Positions 11,342 to 21,290 of a DNA stretch of 64,000 nt are shown one piece after another. Source of the stretch: Rhipidocladum racemiflorum. Its lineage: Eukaryota > Streptophyta > Magnoliopsida > Poales > Poaceae. The notes below the pieces were generated by a model. The model was not told where the DNA came from, did not search any database, and worked only from the letters and a program-made list of their open reading frames with translations. The position numbers were made by a program, and so were the translations under genes. The stretch is from the NCBI GenBank assembly GCA_036346355.1, contig CM070583.1, forward strand, positions 1,674,001 to 1,738,000. The letters run 5' to 3'. Every line of letters starts with the position of its first letter. Positions within the stretch are counted from its first letter, which is position 1.

Positions 11342-12584
11342 ACCCCGACAAGACGAGACGCGCTGGCCGTTAGCGACCATAGCCGTGGCGTGGGCGTTGT
11401 CAAGAGGAAGGCGCGGAGCAGCCGGGCACCGCCGGAGATGAAGTTGTGCGTGCTCCGAGTCGAGGAGGCGGCGAGCGCCACGCAGGGCGCGACGGCGACC
11501 TGCATGGTGTCGGCGAAGGAGACCCCGGCGAGGGCCTGTAGGGAGAAGACAGGGGCGTCCCCGTCCGCGGTCTCCTCAGACTCCTCGGTGGGCCCGTCAG
11601 CATCATCCTCCTCGATACCCTCCAGAGGAACAAACGGCCGCAGACGCAGCGGTTGTGTCCCGGAGAACTTCTCATCGCAGATTATAGCAAAGGCCTTTTC
11701 GGCGCCGCTCCTCTTGCTCACTTTGGGTGGCGCTTGATCTGGCGGCCCTCGACGGAGATCATTGCGGGTGTGGCCGCTCTGGGACCCGGTGGCGCCGGCA
11801 GGGCCAGGCGGGGCGGCGGCGCAGGCAACAGAGGCCGTGGCGGGGCTCGAGGCGCTGGGAGGCGTCTTGCTCGCGCGACTCAAAGCTGCCGGGCGGACTC
11901 ATGGCGGCGGCCAGGATCTGCGGAGTTACGGATGCCAGGCGTCGATCTTGGCGGCCGAGACCACCGGTGAAGAGTTGGACCACTGCGACTCCTCGAGCGG
12001 ACCGGCCACGAGGAAGGAGCGCTGGAACCGATCTTGATATTCGGCGGCCGTGCCGTCTGCGGCACTCACCAATTCGGCCACGAGCGAAGCGCGGCGGCCC
12101 ATAGCGCAGTTCAAGCGGCTCCTTGAACCGACGCCATGACGGGTGCCTTCGTCCCTCTGGACCTGGGCGTACCACATCCGTGCGCCGCCCTCCAAGTTGT
12201 AAGAGGCCATCCGGACCTTCTCCTCCTCCATGATCCATTCTTGATGGAAATGCGATTCGCGGCGATTGGCGAAGATCAACGGATCGGTTTGCCGTCGTCT
12301 GGGAAAATCCATCTTCTGGAACGCGGCGGTCGATCGTTGTGGTGCTGGCCGTCATTGCCCGTGGGAGCCCGGCGATGAGAAGGACTTCTCATACGTAGCG
12401 TAGTCACGCGATGCGTCTGCCAGGCTAAATCCGCGATCGTGGTCGATGACTCGATCATCTTGGCGGATCGGCGATGGTCGGATCCGACATGGCTGAAGTA
12501 TTCGAGGTGGCGGCTGATGGTGGTGACGCGGAAGTAGCAGGCTGTTGCGGCGGTGCGGCAGAGGAAGACGAGGAACGCCTGGAA
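11342..12584 (-). pseudogene. Gag-protease of the Reina-like element (truncated, frameshifted)
   Basis: The minus strand at about 12310-12190 reads DPLIFANRRESHFHQEWIME then KVRMASYNLEGGARMWY, a chromovirus gag core. In a second frame come ELRYGPPRF and AEYQDRFQ. Near 11700-11660 a degenerate zinc knuckle is followed by CDEKFSGT and PLEGIEEDDADG. Protease follows with VFSLQALAGVSFADTMQV and STHNFIS near 11455-11440. The active-site LLDSGS codons are shifted: one frame gives LLDS, the other STHNFIS, as expected from a single-base loss. The region ends at the Tat insertion. Confidence 0.75.
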
Positions 12585-12594
12585 GCTGATACCA
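12585..12594 (-). other. Primer binding site (tRNA-iMet type) of the Reina-like element
   Basis: The minus strand reads TGGTATCAGC three bases inside the LTR edge at 12598. It is complementary to the 3' end of initiator tRNA-Met. Confidence 0.75.
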
Positions 12595-12597
12595 GGT

Positions 12598-12931
12598 TGT
12601 CAAGGGCGTCGGGACCTAGGGTAGCTGGCCCTTGGCTTCGGAGATTGTAGCCACGGTCCGTCTTCGCCGGCGAGGTTTAGCCCCTCTGCCGTCGGCTTGT
12701 TGAGAGAGAGATGGGAGATTAGAGATAATGATCTTGCTTAATCCTCTCAATTGTCGATACAGGAATATATATAGCCAATGGCCTTAACCAATCTCTCCTA
12801 GATTTAAGGAATAGAAATAGAAACTACCAATCTCTCCTAGACTTAAGGAATAAAGATAGAAACTAATCTATCTTTTCCAAACTTAGCCACTCGCGGTGGC
12901 CTCCTCATCTTGTAGCCGCTGTTACGTAACA
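12598..12931 (-). repeat. 5' LTR of the Reina-like element (334 bp)
   Basis: It is bounded by TGTCAAGG (12598) and GTAACA (12931). On the minus strand it starts TGTTACGTAACAGC. A minus-strand TATA box (TATATATATTCC) lies at 12764-12774. The next five bases, CGGCG (12932-12936), are the candidate TSD; its partner is outside the window. Confidence 0.7.
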
Positions 12932-13554
12932 CGGCGCATGTCACGGCGGCGCCTGTACGTGCGTATGACAGTTAAACACTCGCTTCACACTGTACGACAC
13001 CAGATCACAGGTACAAGCAGTAATCTTAGGAAAAACAGAAACACACACAGATGCTTCGTAGGGTACTGGGTGACACGAACATGCATGAGCTTTACGGCTG
13101 GTGCTGCTTGAGAGAGAAGAGGGCTCTGAAGATGCCCACCAGCACGCCAACGATGGAAAGCACCGTGGCGATGATCTTGCCGTTGTTGTAGAGGAACTTG
13201 TGGATGGCGATGCACAACCACCACTTCCGCTTGTAGTCCTCAAGTTCTATCAACATATCGATATAAGTCATGTCCATTAATACCAGGCCCGGAGCGAGGC
13301 TTTTGAAGAACTTGAGCGTCTGGTGGTAGTCGTAGGCGGTATGCAGGACGCCCTTGCCGCGTAGCTTGCGCACGTCATCGTCTCCGTTCATGAGCAGCGC
13401 CACGACGGAGAGGTACGAGTTGATGGGGTAGTCGACATCCCCTAGGGTCCGTGTGGACTGCTCGAATGCCGCCATGTTGACAAGCCGGCAAGCGGTGTCC
13501 TCATTCAGACGCAATGGCCACAGGGACAGCACGCGCGTGCCGAGCAGGGGGGCC

Positions 13555-13559
13555 CTCAC
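13555..13559. repeat. Copia target-site duplication, left (CTCAC)
   Basis: CTCAC precedes the LTR and is repeated at 18193-18197. DUF247 copy 2 has a single CTCAC at the same codon (about 23752-23756), which is the paralogous empty site. Confidence 0.95.
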
Positions 13560-13769
13560 TGTTAAGAATAGAAGGAATTCTATAATTGTATTGCCAGCTA
13601 AAGATGGGATCTCTTTCTATATAGATAGAGATTTGTATAGATAGAATCAGATAGAAATCAGGGATTCCATCTTTAGCTGGACTTGTTGTTTTTACCTTGC
13701 CAGTTTGGCCTATATAAACACGCAGCCTGCGGCCTCTCAGGAGGTAAGACGCTTCCTCAATTTTTCACA
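13560..13769 (+). repeat. 5' LTR of the Copia element
   Basis: It runs TGTTAAGAATAG...TTTTTCACA and holds a TATATAAA box near 13712. Its last about 20 bases differ completely from those of the 3' LTR. Confidence 0.9.
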
Positions 13770-13781
13770 TGGTATCAGAGC
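13770..13781 (+). other. Primer binding site (tRNA-iMet) of the Copia element
   Basis: TGGTATCAGAGC directly follows the 5' LTR. It is the standard complement of the initiator tRNA-Met 3' end. Confidence 0.95.
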
Positions 13782-13815
13782 TTTCTTCCTCCACCGAAAT
13801 ACTCATCTAGACCAG

Positions 13816-15153
13816 ATGGCGTCGTCCTCAACCTCTGCCGTGCCGGCTGTGTCCTCATCGTCCTTAGGACATCCGGTATCAGAGAAATTAACTAGGGAAA
13901 ACTTCTTGGTTTGGCGTGCTCAGGTCATGCCGGCAGTACGTGGAGCACGGCTAGTTTACTTAGATGGCTCAAAGAAGATGCCACCTGAGAAGATCAAAGA
14001 AGGGGATAAGGAGGTTGAAAATTCAGATTACTCCCAATGGATTGCTCAGGATCAGCAAGTCCTGGGATATCTTCTCTCTACTTTATCTAAAGAAGTGCTT
14101 GTTCAAGTGGCGCATCTGGAAAGCACCCGTGATGTCTGGCAGGCCATTGCTGAGATGTTCTCATCCCAGTCAAAGGCTTGGATTGTCCAGATTCGTTCTC
14201 AATTATCCAGAGAACAAAAAGGTGAGATGACTGCTACGGCATATTTCACCAAGATGAAGGGGCTAGCTGATGAGATGGCGGCGGCTGGAAAGAAACTTGA
14301 AGATGATGATGTAGTAACCTACATCCTAGCAGGATTAGATGCTGAGTATAATGCTTTTGTGTCATCAATTTCTGCCAAAGACAGTGTTTCCTTGAGTGAG
14401 TTGTATGCACAGCTTCTTGCCTATGAAGTACGACTGAACCTTCAGTCTGATGGAGGCTATCAATCTTCAGCAAACATGGCTTCTCGTGGTGGTTGTGGAC
14501 GCACCCAAAACAGAGGTCGTGGACGTAGTTATGGTCGAGGCCGTGGAGGACGGGGTCGCAGTGATGGTCCAAGACCGACGTGCCAGTTATGCAACAAAGA
14601 AGGGCACACTGTTCACACATGTTGGAAGAGGTTTGATCGGTCCTTTACTGGAGATAATGGAACGTCCCAGAAAACAGCGGCGGTTGTATCTTCCTATGGG
14701 GTAGATACGAACTGGTACACAGATACCGGTGCTACTGATCACATAACCAGTGAGTTGGAGAAACTTGCAACTCGGGAGAAGTACCATGGTCAAGACCAGG
14801 TACATACGGCAAATGGTGCAGGTATGAGCATAAGTCACATAGGCCAAGCTACTTTTCATACCCCTACCCGCAATCTTTATCTCAATAATGTTCTTCATAT
14901 TCCTAAGGCTAAGAAAAACTTGGTCTCTGTCCATCGCCTTGCTATTGACAATAATGCCTTCCTTGAATTTCACCCTGATTTTTTCTATGTTAAGGATCAG
15001 GAAACGAAGAAAATCATACTCCAAGGTAGATGCCAAGGTGGTCTGTATCCTATCCCTTTGAAGACTAGTAAACAACAAGCTTTTTCAGTCACCAAGCTTT
15101 CTTCGTCTAGATGGCATAGTCGTTTTGGTCACCCTTCCTTTGCTATCAAGTAG
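13816..15153 (+). CDS. Copia Gag and protease (5' part of the polyprotein, ends at a frameshift)
   Basis: The ATG at 13816 opens MASSSTSAVPAV. The Gag core has NFLVWRAQVMPAVRGARL and the UBN2-type block TATAYFTKMKGLADEMAAAG. A GR-rich stretch precedes the zinc knuckle CQLCNKEGHTVHTC (C-x2-C-x4-H-x4-C, near residue 256). Protease follows with WYTDTGATDHIT (catalytic D near residue 303). The pre-integrase segment SSRWHSRFGHPS is then cut by a stop at 15151. Comparison with the expected continuation shows about three single-base shifts between 15145 and 15235. The frame therefore yields only Gag-PR of this copy. Confidence 0.85.
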   Translation: MASSSTSAVPAVSSSSLGHPVSEKLTRENFLVWRAQVMPAVRGARLVYLDGSKKMPPEKIKEGDKEVENSDYSQWIAQDQQVLGYLLSTLSKEVLVQVAHLESTRDVWQAIAEMFSSQSKAWIVQIRSQLSREQKGEMTATAYFTKMKGLADEMAAAGKKLEDDDVVTYILAGLDAEYNAFVSSISAKDSVSLSELYAQLLAYEVRLNLQSDGGYQSSANMASRGGCGRTQNRGRGRSYGRGRGGRGRSDGPRPTCQLCNKEGHTVHTCWKRFDRSFTGDNGTSQKTAAVVSSYGVDTNWYTDTGATDHITSELEKLATREKYHGQDQVHTANGAGMSISHIGQATFHTPTRNLYLNNVLHIPKAKKNLVSVHRLAIDNNAFLEFHPDFFYVKDQETKKIILQGRCQGGLYPIPLKTSKQQAFSVTKLSSSRWHSRFGHPSFAIK

Positions 15154-16009
15154 CAAAGTTCTTAGGCAAAATAATATCCCTTTTGTTGATGAATCAAATA
15201 AAGATATGGTCCTGTGATGCTTGTCAAAAGCAAAAAGTCATCAATTCCCGTATCCTAGGTCATTTAGCAAGTCTTCTAGTCCATTGGAGCTTATCTTTTC
15301 TGATGTCTGGGGAAAGGCACCCAAATCTGTAGGAGGATATCAGTACTATGTAAGCTTCATTGATGATTTCAGTAAATTCACTTGGGTCTATCTTTTGAAA
15401 AAGAAGTCTGATGTGTTTCAAGTTTTCATGAATTTTCAGCAACTTGTTGAGAGGCAGTTCAATAGGAAAATCCTTACCATGCAGACCGTTTGGGGTGGTG
15501 AATACCAACGGCTGAACTCCTTTTTTCAACAAATTGGGATTGCCCATCATGTCTCTTGTCCTCATACCCATCAACAAAACGGTTCTGCAGAACGCAAGCA
15601 CCGTCATATTGTTGAGGTTGGATTGGCTCTTCTTGCCCATGCATCCATGCCTCTTAAGTTTTGGGATGAAGCTTTTCTCACGGCTACCTATCTCATTAAT
15701 CGTACTCCTAGTCGTGTGATCAATTTTTCTACTCCTTTGGAACTTCTATTTCACGAAAAACCAAACTATACCTTCCTTCGAGTCTTTGGCTGTGCCTGCT
15801 GGCCAAATCTTAGACCTTATAATGATCGCAAACTTCAATTTCGATCCAAACAATGTGCCTTTCTTGGATACAGTAATCAACATAAGGGATATAAGTGTCT
15901 TGATGCCTCTACTGGTCGTGTCTATATCTCCAGAGATGTTGTATTTGATGAATCAATTTTTCCATTTGCCGCCTTCATCCTAATCTTTGGCGCTCGACTT
16001 CGTCTTTGA
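15154..16009 (+). pseudogene. Copia integrase (frameshifted; second catalytic Asp replaced by Val)
   Basis: The frame from 15221 reads SPLELIFSDVWG and YYVSFIDDFSKFTWVYLL, then MQTVWGGEYQ, HQQNGSAERKHRHIVE and FLRVFGCACWPNLRPY. In Copia integrases the second catalytic Asp lies in the motif T-D-x-G-G-E-Y; here codon 15488-15490 is GTT (Val). The first Asp and the Glu remain. The upstream link to the pre-integrase zinc-binding part is broken by frameshifts. The downstream link to RT is broken by another near 15985. The integrase should be inactive. Confidence 0.85.
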
Positions 16010-17969
16010 AATCCTTCTTCTTCCTCATTCACTATTTAATCCAGGGGGTATAGAAAGTAGTGGTCTTCTTGTGCCTAATGCTTCTAATGTTGCTGTTGGA
16101 GATTCTCACGTTCAGGTTACAGAAGAAGAAGGTGATGCATCACAACAAAATTCAGGCACTGAAACCGAGGGAGTTGAGGCAAATTCCGTTGGCCAAACCC
16201 CAAGCATTGGGACTGAGACAAATTTTGATGGTGACAGCAATGATGATCATGATCCACCTGCATCCCCATCACGCCTGACCGGCATGGAGCCTCAACAGGA
16301 TGTGTTGACAGCAGGGGGCACACCTACTCCTGATCCTGTGATTAATCGCCCTTGTACTCGATCACAAAATAACATCAGCAAACCTCTCGTCAGAACTGAT
16401 GGCACTATCAGATGGGGTCTATTGAGCTCCACAGGAGAACCAATAAGCTTAGAAGATGCTTTTAGTAATACAGAGTGGAAAAAGGCTATGGATGAAGAAT
16501 ATACAGCACTCATAAAAAACAACACATGGCATCTGGTTCCTCACCAGAAAGGAAAGAATTTAATTGACTGCAAGTGGGTCTATAAGATCAAGGAAAAATC
16601 TGATGGTACTATCGACAGATACAAAGCTAGGTTGGTAGCAAAAGGATTTAAACAACGATATGGCATTGACTATGAGGATACTTTTAGTCCTGTTGTTAAA
16701 CCTACTACTATTCGTCTTATCCTGTCCCTTGCAGTCACAAGAGGTTGGAGTATGCGTCAGCTAGATGTGCAGAACGCGTTCCTTCATGGTGTTCTGGAGG
16801 AAGAAGTTTATATGAAGCAACCACCTGGGTATGAAGATAAGTTCGCTCCCAATCATGTGTGCAAACTGAATAAAGCTATATATGGGTTAAAACAGGCACC
16901 TAGAGCTTGGTATTCTCGCCTCCATGATAAATTGCGACAACTTGGTTTTAAAGCATTCAAGGCAGACACTTCACTGTTTTTTTTCAGGAAAAGAGACATT
17001 GTTATATATTTTTTGGTATATGTTGATGACATAATTGTGGTGAGCTCCTGTGATCAAGCCATTTCGGCTTTGCTTCAAGATCTACGATCTGATTTTGCCC
17101 TCAAGGATTTAGGGCAGCTTCACTATTTTTTGGGCATTAAAGTTACTCCTGTTCAAGAGGGGTTGATTTTGTCTCAAGGAAAATATGCAGCCGAACTAGT
17201 CACACGTGCAGGGTTAAAAAATTGTAAAGCAGCAAGCACACCACTCTCAGTTTCTGAAAAACTTTCGGTGTTTATTGGAGATCCTTTAAAAGGAGAAGAT
17301 GTTACCAGATACAGAAGTATTGTAGGAGGTCTACAATACTTGACTTTAACCCGTCCTGATATTGCATTTGCTGTGAATAAAGTGTGTCAGTATTTACATG
17401 CTCCAACTACAGTTCATTGGACAGCTGTCAAAAGGATTGTGAGATATATTAGTGGGACTCTTGATGTAGGATTGAAAATTATCAAATCTGAATCTAATGT
17501 GGTTCGTGCTTTTTCAGATGCTGACTGGGCAGGATGCTCAGATGATAGGAGATCTACCGGTGGTTTTGCTGTTTTCCTGGGTCCTAACCTTGTGTCATGG
17601 AGTGCAAGGAAACAAGCAACTGTCTCAAGATCGAGCACAGATGCAGAATATAAAGCGCTAGCCAATGCAACAGCAGAAGTTATTTGGATTCAAACTTTGC
17701 TCAGTGAACTTGGAGTATCTCAGCCTAAGGCAGCCATGTTATGGTGTGACAACATTGGAGCTACATATCTGTCTGCCAATCCTGTCTTTCATGCTAGGAC
17801 AAAACATATTGAAGTGGACTATCATTTTGTCAGAGAGAGAGTAGCTCAGAAGTTGTTGGACATCAGGTTTATTTCCTCCGGTGATCAAATTGCAGATGGT
17901 TTCACCAAGGCACAATCGACATGTAAATTGCAACAATTTAGAAACAATCTTAACTTGTGCAAGTTATGA
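15987..17969 (+). CDS. Copia reverse transcriptase-RNase H (3' part of the polyprotein)
   Basis: This long frame ends with the stop at 17967. RT blocks are WKKAMDEEYTALIKNNTW, CKWVYKIKEKSDGTIDRYKA, QLDVQNAFLHGVLEEEVYM, CKLNKAIYGLKQAPRAWYSR and the catalytic YVDD at 17019-17030. RNase H shows AFSDADWAGCSDDRRSTGG, STDAEYKALANATAEVIW, LWCDNIGATYLSANPVFHAR and DGFTKAQ. The real N-terminal neighbour is the integrase in another frame, so the apparent Met at 15987 is not a start. All RT and RH catalytic motifs look intact. Confidence 0.9.
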   Translation: MALDFVFEILLLPHSLFNPGGIESSGLLVPNASNVAVGDSHVQVTEEEGDASQQNSGTETEGVEANSVGQTPSIGTETNFDGDSNDDHDPPASPSRLTGMEPQQDVLTAGGTPTPDPVINRPCTRSQNNISKPLVRTDGTIRWGLLSSTGEPISLEDAFSNTEWKKAMDEEYTALIKNNTWHLVPHQKGKNLIDCKWVYKIKEKSDGTIDRYKARLVAKGFKQRYGIDYEDTFSPVVKPTTIRLILSLAVTRGWSMRQLDVQNAFLHGVLEEEVYMKQPPGYEDKFAPNHVCKLNKAIYGLKQAPRAWYSRLHDKLRQLGFKAFKADTSLFFFRKRDIVIYFLVYVDDIIVVSSCDQAISALLQDLRSDFALKDLGQLHYFLGIKVTPVQEGLILSQGKYAAELVTRAGLKNCKAASTPLSVSEKLSVFIGDPLKGEDVTRYRSIVGGLQYLTLTRPDIAFAVNKVCQYLHAPTTVHWTAVKRIVRYISGTLDVGLKIIKSESNVVRAFSDADWAGCSDDRRSTGGFAVFLGPNLVSWSARKQATVSRSSTDAEYKALANATAEVIWIQTLLSELGVSQPKAAMLWCDNIGATYLSANPVFHARTKHIEVDYHFVRERVAQKLLDIRFISSGDQIADGFTKAQSTCKLQQFRNNLNLCKL

Positions 17970-17970
17970 T

Positions 17971-17980
17971 TGAGGGGGAG
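17971..17980 (+). other. Polypurine tract of the Copia element
   Basis: TGAGGGGGAG lies immediately before the 3' LTR start TGTTAAG at 17981. Confidence 0.9.
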
Positions 17981-18192
17981 TGTTAAGAATAGAAGGAATT
18001 CTATAATTGTATTGCCAGCTAAAGATGGGATCTCTTTCTATATAGATAGAGATTTGTATAGATAGAATCAGATAGAATTCAGGGATTCCATCTTTAGCTG
18101 GACTTGTTGTTTTTACCTTGCCAGTTTGGCCTATATAAACACGCAGCCTGCGGCCTCTCGGGAGGTAAGACGAATTCCTTCTATTCTTAACA
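17981..18192 (+). repeat. 3' LTR of the Copia element, with palindromic terminus
   Basis: It matches the 5' LTR up to GGTAAGACG. The last 21 bases (18172-18192) are then the exact reverse complement of its first 21 bases (17981-18001). The 5' LTR ends differently, in CTTCCTCAATTTTTCACA. The TSD follows directly at 18193-18197. Confidence 0.95.
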
Positions 18193-19127
18193 CTCACGAC
18201 TTTCTTCTTGGAGAAGTGTGTCGTTTTGCTGGATGTCAGCTTGACGCCAATCTCCGCGAGTTCCGCTGCACTAGTTGTTAACGTAAGTTCCTTCACATTT
18301 GCGAGTTTCCGAGTATTTTCGGAGGAGCCTGATTCTTTCTCGTCAAACCTCGAGCGTACTAGATAGAAATGGGTGAGGCCAAGGAGATGTGGATGCTTAA
18401 TATGTTGGTCGATAATGACAGGTGGTTGTTCAAGGCTCCATCTGACCCTGAAACCTGACATCAAGCCATCAATAAAATCCTCCATCGGCACGGGCATAAG
18501 GTCCGTGAGGAGCTGGAGCACCGGCCAGGGGATCTGGTTCTCGAGCAGCAATATGTCCCTCAGGATGTTACCGGGGCCTTTCGAGCGGATCACGCGGCTC
18601 AGAAGTGACCGCTCTACGCCGCCTACGGAATCCAACATAATACACTGCACCAAAAAGCAACCATCGTAGAGCATCATAGCCGCAAAGTCGTCATCAGTGA
18701 TAACTTCAAGCGCGGCAGCATCGGCATAGCAGCCGCGGACGTCGCAGGCGACGGGGAGGAACTTCTTGTAGACTTCCTCCGGCGAGTCGCCCAACCCCTG
18801 GCAGAAGTAGTAGGCAGCCATGCGCTTCACCTCCTCCATCGCTTGGAGCTCGGGCTCACGGTGGTAGTAAGGACCAATCGCCACGATCCTGGGGGCTATG
18901 TAATCCCTGTCTCCACCGAAGCCTCGACCTCGTAGGTTTGCAGGGAACCTATGGATCTTGGAATTAATGTCCAAGACATGAGACTCAGCTTTCTCCTTTG
19001 CTGCCTTTAGTACGCCTTCCAATGGGCTTGCTTCGATAGGTATTATTTCTACACTAACGTCGTGGATCTGCACCGCTTGAGCCAGTTGGAGCTGCCCGCA
19101 CCCAGGGGTAGCACAGAGACCTGCCAT

Positions 19128-21290
19128 CACATCTGTGGAGAGCAATACAGAGGTGGGGAAGTTCTCAGTAAGAAAGTAATTAAACGTTTGATTAAACAAG
19201 ATTATCTACAGTTAGAGCAGTAATTCTCCTGAAGATATTAAACAAGTAGTAATTGAAGATTACACGAAAATGAGGGCCCCAACTTTTGGAGGCTCTATGC
19301 AGATGAGGGACAGGATTGAGTGCAGTCACTATGGAGATTGCAACTTAAACAGTCCCCGTAGTTCTACACCGTCCGATCGAGACGATAAATAATTCGAGTA
19401 TCAAAAACTTGATAAGTACAGTACCACAAACGGTATATACGCATAGTGAAAAAACTGTATAGTGTTTTTTACGGATCCAGACTGTTAGCTTTCGATTGGA
19501 TGGTCTTTTGAGGACTGCTTTGCTCCTGCTATTGGTAAGGGTTACCTGCTAGTTAGTTCGGGCCTCCAGCTTGGATAGAGAGTACAGAGCAAGCTGCTGC
19601 GACGGGGGCCGGCCCAGCAACCCAGGAAAACCGGGGGTAAAGACAGCAAAAAAAAAACACTTTGAAGAGGGAAAATGTACCAGCTGGATTGTTTCTTGCC
19701 TCTTGGGGCTCGTCAGTGAGCGCTCTGTGTTGGAGACGGCGTGGCGACTACCTGCACTGCGACCTCCAATCCAATGCCTGGACGCCGGTGACCGGAAACG
19801 GCGGCGGTGAGAACGGCACGGCGAGACCCCACCGCTGAGACAGAGTGGATGGAAGACGGGATGCACGTCGTGCGGCAGCGGCGACGGCGCCGTAGGTAGG
19901 TTGAGGTGAGAGGTGAGCTCTTAACCGCTTGTACTTCAAATTTATAAGATACGGCTAGTTAGACTTCAAATCTAAGCTAGGATATATTTCTGGCATGTTA
20001 TGTATCATCTTCTCTATCTATCTTTACCTTTTATTTTCTTCTTCTCTACTCACTTTCCCTACCTCCCTTCCTCTTTAATACAAAATTTAAAATTAAAAAA
20101 ATTTAACTTAAATTTTAAATAGAAAGTTTCAACATGGAAAAAATTCAACTCAAACCTTTCAACTCAAAAAAAAAAATAAAATTAAATGATAAATCTTCAA
20201 CCCGAAAATTTTAAATTTGAAAGTTTCAACTCGAAACAAATTTCAGATTTAAAAAGTTTCTACTGAAAAAAATTTAAATCGGAAATTCTCATATTAGAAA
20301 GTTTAAATTAGAAACTTTCAAATCAGAAAGTTTTCAACTCGAAAAAATTCAAATGAAAAGTTTCAACTCCGAAAACTTTTAAATCAAAAACTTTTTGGTT
20401 CGAAAAGTTTTTATTCAACGAACTTTCGATTAAAAAAATATCGATTAAAAAACTTTCAAAAGCAGTTAAAAATACTTATTTTCAAACACTTGGGGGGGAA
20501 TTATAAATACAAAAACTATTTTGAGTTTGAGTGGAAGACAATAGAGGAGAAAAGGGGATGTTGCCAAGTATCATGAGGACATAGCCTTGGAGGGGAAGAG
20601 AAGTGAGGAATGAATGATGTGCTACCACTTGTCATAAGAAGAGAGCCTTTGAGGAGAAAGAGAAGTAAGGGAATAAAGGAGGTATTACCACTTATCACAA
20701 CAAAAGAGTCTTTAAAGAAAAAGAGAAGTGAGGAATGAAGGATGTGCTATCACTTGTCACAAGGAGATGGTCTTTGAGGGAGAAGAAAAGTAGGGGAATG
20801 AATGAGATACTATCACTTATCACAAAAAAAAAGAGTGTGTCATCAATAAAGATTTGGTGAGGGCACCATTAACTTAGCCATTCCTAAATTATAATACAAG
20901 AAAGAAGAAAATGATTGGAGAGGGGTTGTGGATCAGACTGTAAATTTACTTAGTTATAATCTCATTTTGACTTTTGCCATAAAAAATAAAATGGATAAAT
21001 TAACATGTTGGTGCAAGCTAGCATCCAAGTATTGCTCCTATACATACCATTATACGATCCTTAGAGCTATAGGTTAAGTGTATAAATTCCTAAGTAGCGC
21101 TAAGGTTTGTAAGCAAGTAAAGAACTAATAAAAGTATTAGTTGTGTTTTGTGCTTCTTTAAGTTTTTTTTTTTGCTCTTAGTGTTTTGTGCCAACAGGCA
21201 CGTACAACATCAAATTTGGTCTATGTGGAAGAGTGAAAAAGAGTAGAGAGAAGAGAGTTGGTTCTTATTTAATAGCCATCTTTGCACGGG
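19128..21290. other. Upstream region of DUF247 copy 1: AT-rich degenerate repeats and a 65-bp repeat block
   Basis: This is the 5' flank of copy 1. From 20050 to 20500 it consists of A/T-rich variants of AAGTTTCAACTCGAAAA. From about 20530 to 20850 there are four degenerate units of about 65 bp (GAGAAGTGAGGAATGAAGG...CACTTGTCACAAGAAGA). Both blocks are also present upstream of copy 2. I see no gene. Confidence 0.7.

Larger units (their letters stand above)
11342..12931 (-). mobile_element. Ty3/Gypsy chromovirus (Reina-like), 5' part only
   Basis: A short 5' LTR (12598-12931), a tRNA-iMet-type PBS and a gag-protease region lie on the minus strand. The coding part stops abruptly at 11341, where the Tat element is inserted. 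The rest (pol and 3' LTR) must lie left of the window. The short LTR and iMet PBS fit the Reina chromoviruses, but the chromodomain is not visible, so the lineage is an inference. Confidence 0.75.
13560..18192 (+). mobile_element. Ty1/Copia retrotransposon, Retrofit/Hopscotch-like (Ale lineage), 4633 bp
   Basis: It has LTRs of 210 and 212 bp, a PBS for tRNA-iMet (13770), gag-PR-IN-RT-RH in Copia order, a PPT (17971-17980) and TSD CTCAC. The size and short LTRs fit Retrofit/Hopscotch. The LTRs differ at only about two positions over their first about 189 bases, so the insertion is recent. The coding region nevertheless has several frameshifts and a changed integrase catalytic residue. It is inserted antisense to the DUF247 gene. 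Confidence 0.93.
13092..19127 (-). pseudogene. DUF247 (PF03140) protein gene, copy 1, interrupted by a Copia element
   Basis: The host coding parts are 19127-18193 and 13554-13092 on the minus strand. The ATG at 19127 is chosen by match with copy 2 (MAGLCATPG versus MADLGCSPG). Joining the parts and counting the 5-bp TSD once gives 466 codons in one frame with no stop. Family motifs present are YIAPRIVAIGPYYH, ELQAMEEVKRMAAYYF, DDDFAAMMLYDGCFLVQ, RDILLLENQIPWPVLQLL and HPHLLGLTHFYL. A C-terminal hydrophobic helix, IIATVLSIVGVLVGIF, is followed by a short tail ending KQHQP. DUF247 proteins are plant-specific and membrane-anchored by this helix; some grass members act in self-incompatibility, but no function can be assigned here. 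The only visible lesion is the 4.6-kb Copia insertion. Confidence 0.9.
12973..21055. repeat. Tandem duplication unit 1 (DUF247 gene plus flanks)
   Basis: This segment, without the Copia insertion, matches 23154-26992 from the 3' flank through the gene, its upstream region, an AT-rich block and a 65-bp repeat block. The match ends near the shared sequence CTCCTATACATACCATTATA. The pair is a direct tandem duplication. Confidence 0.85.
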
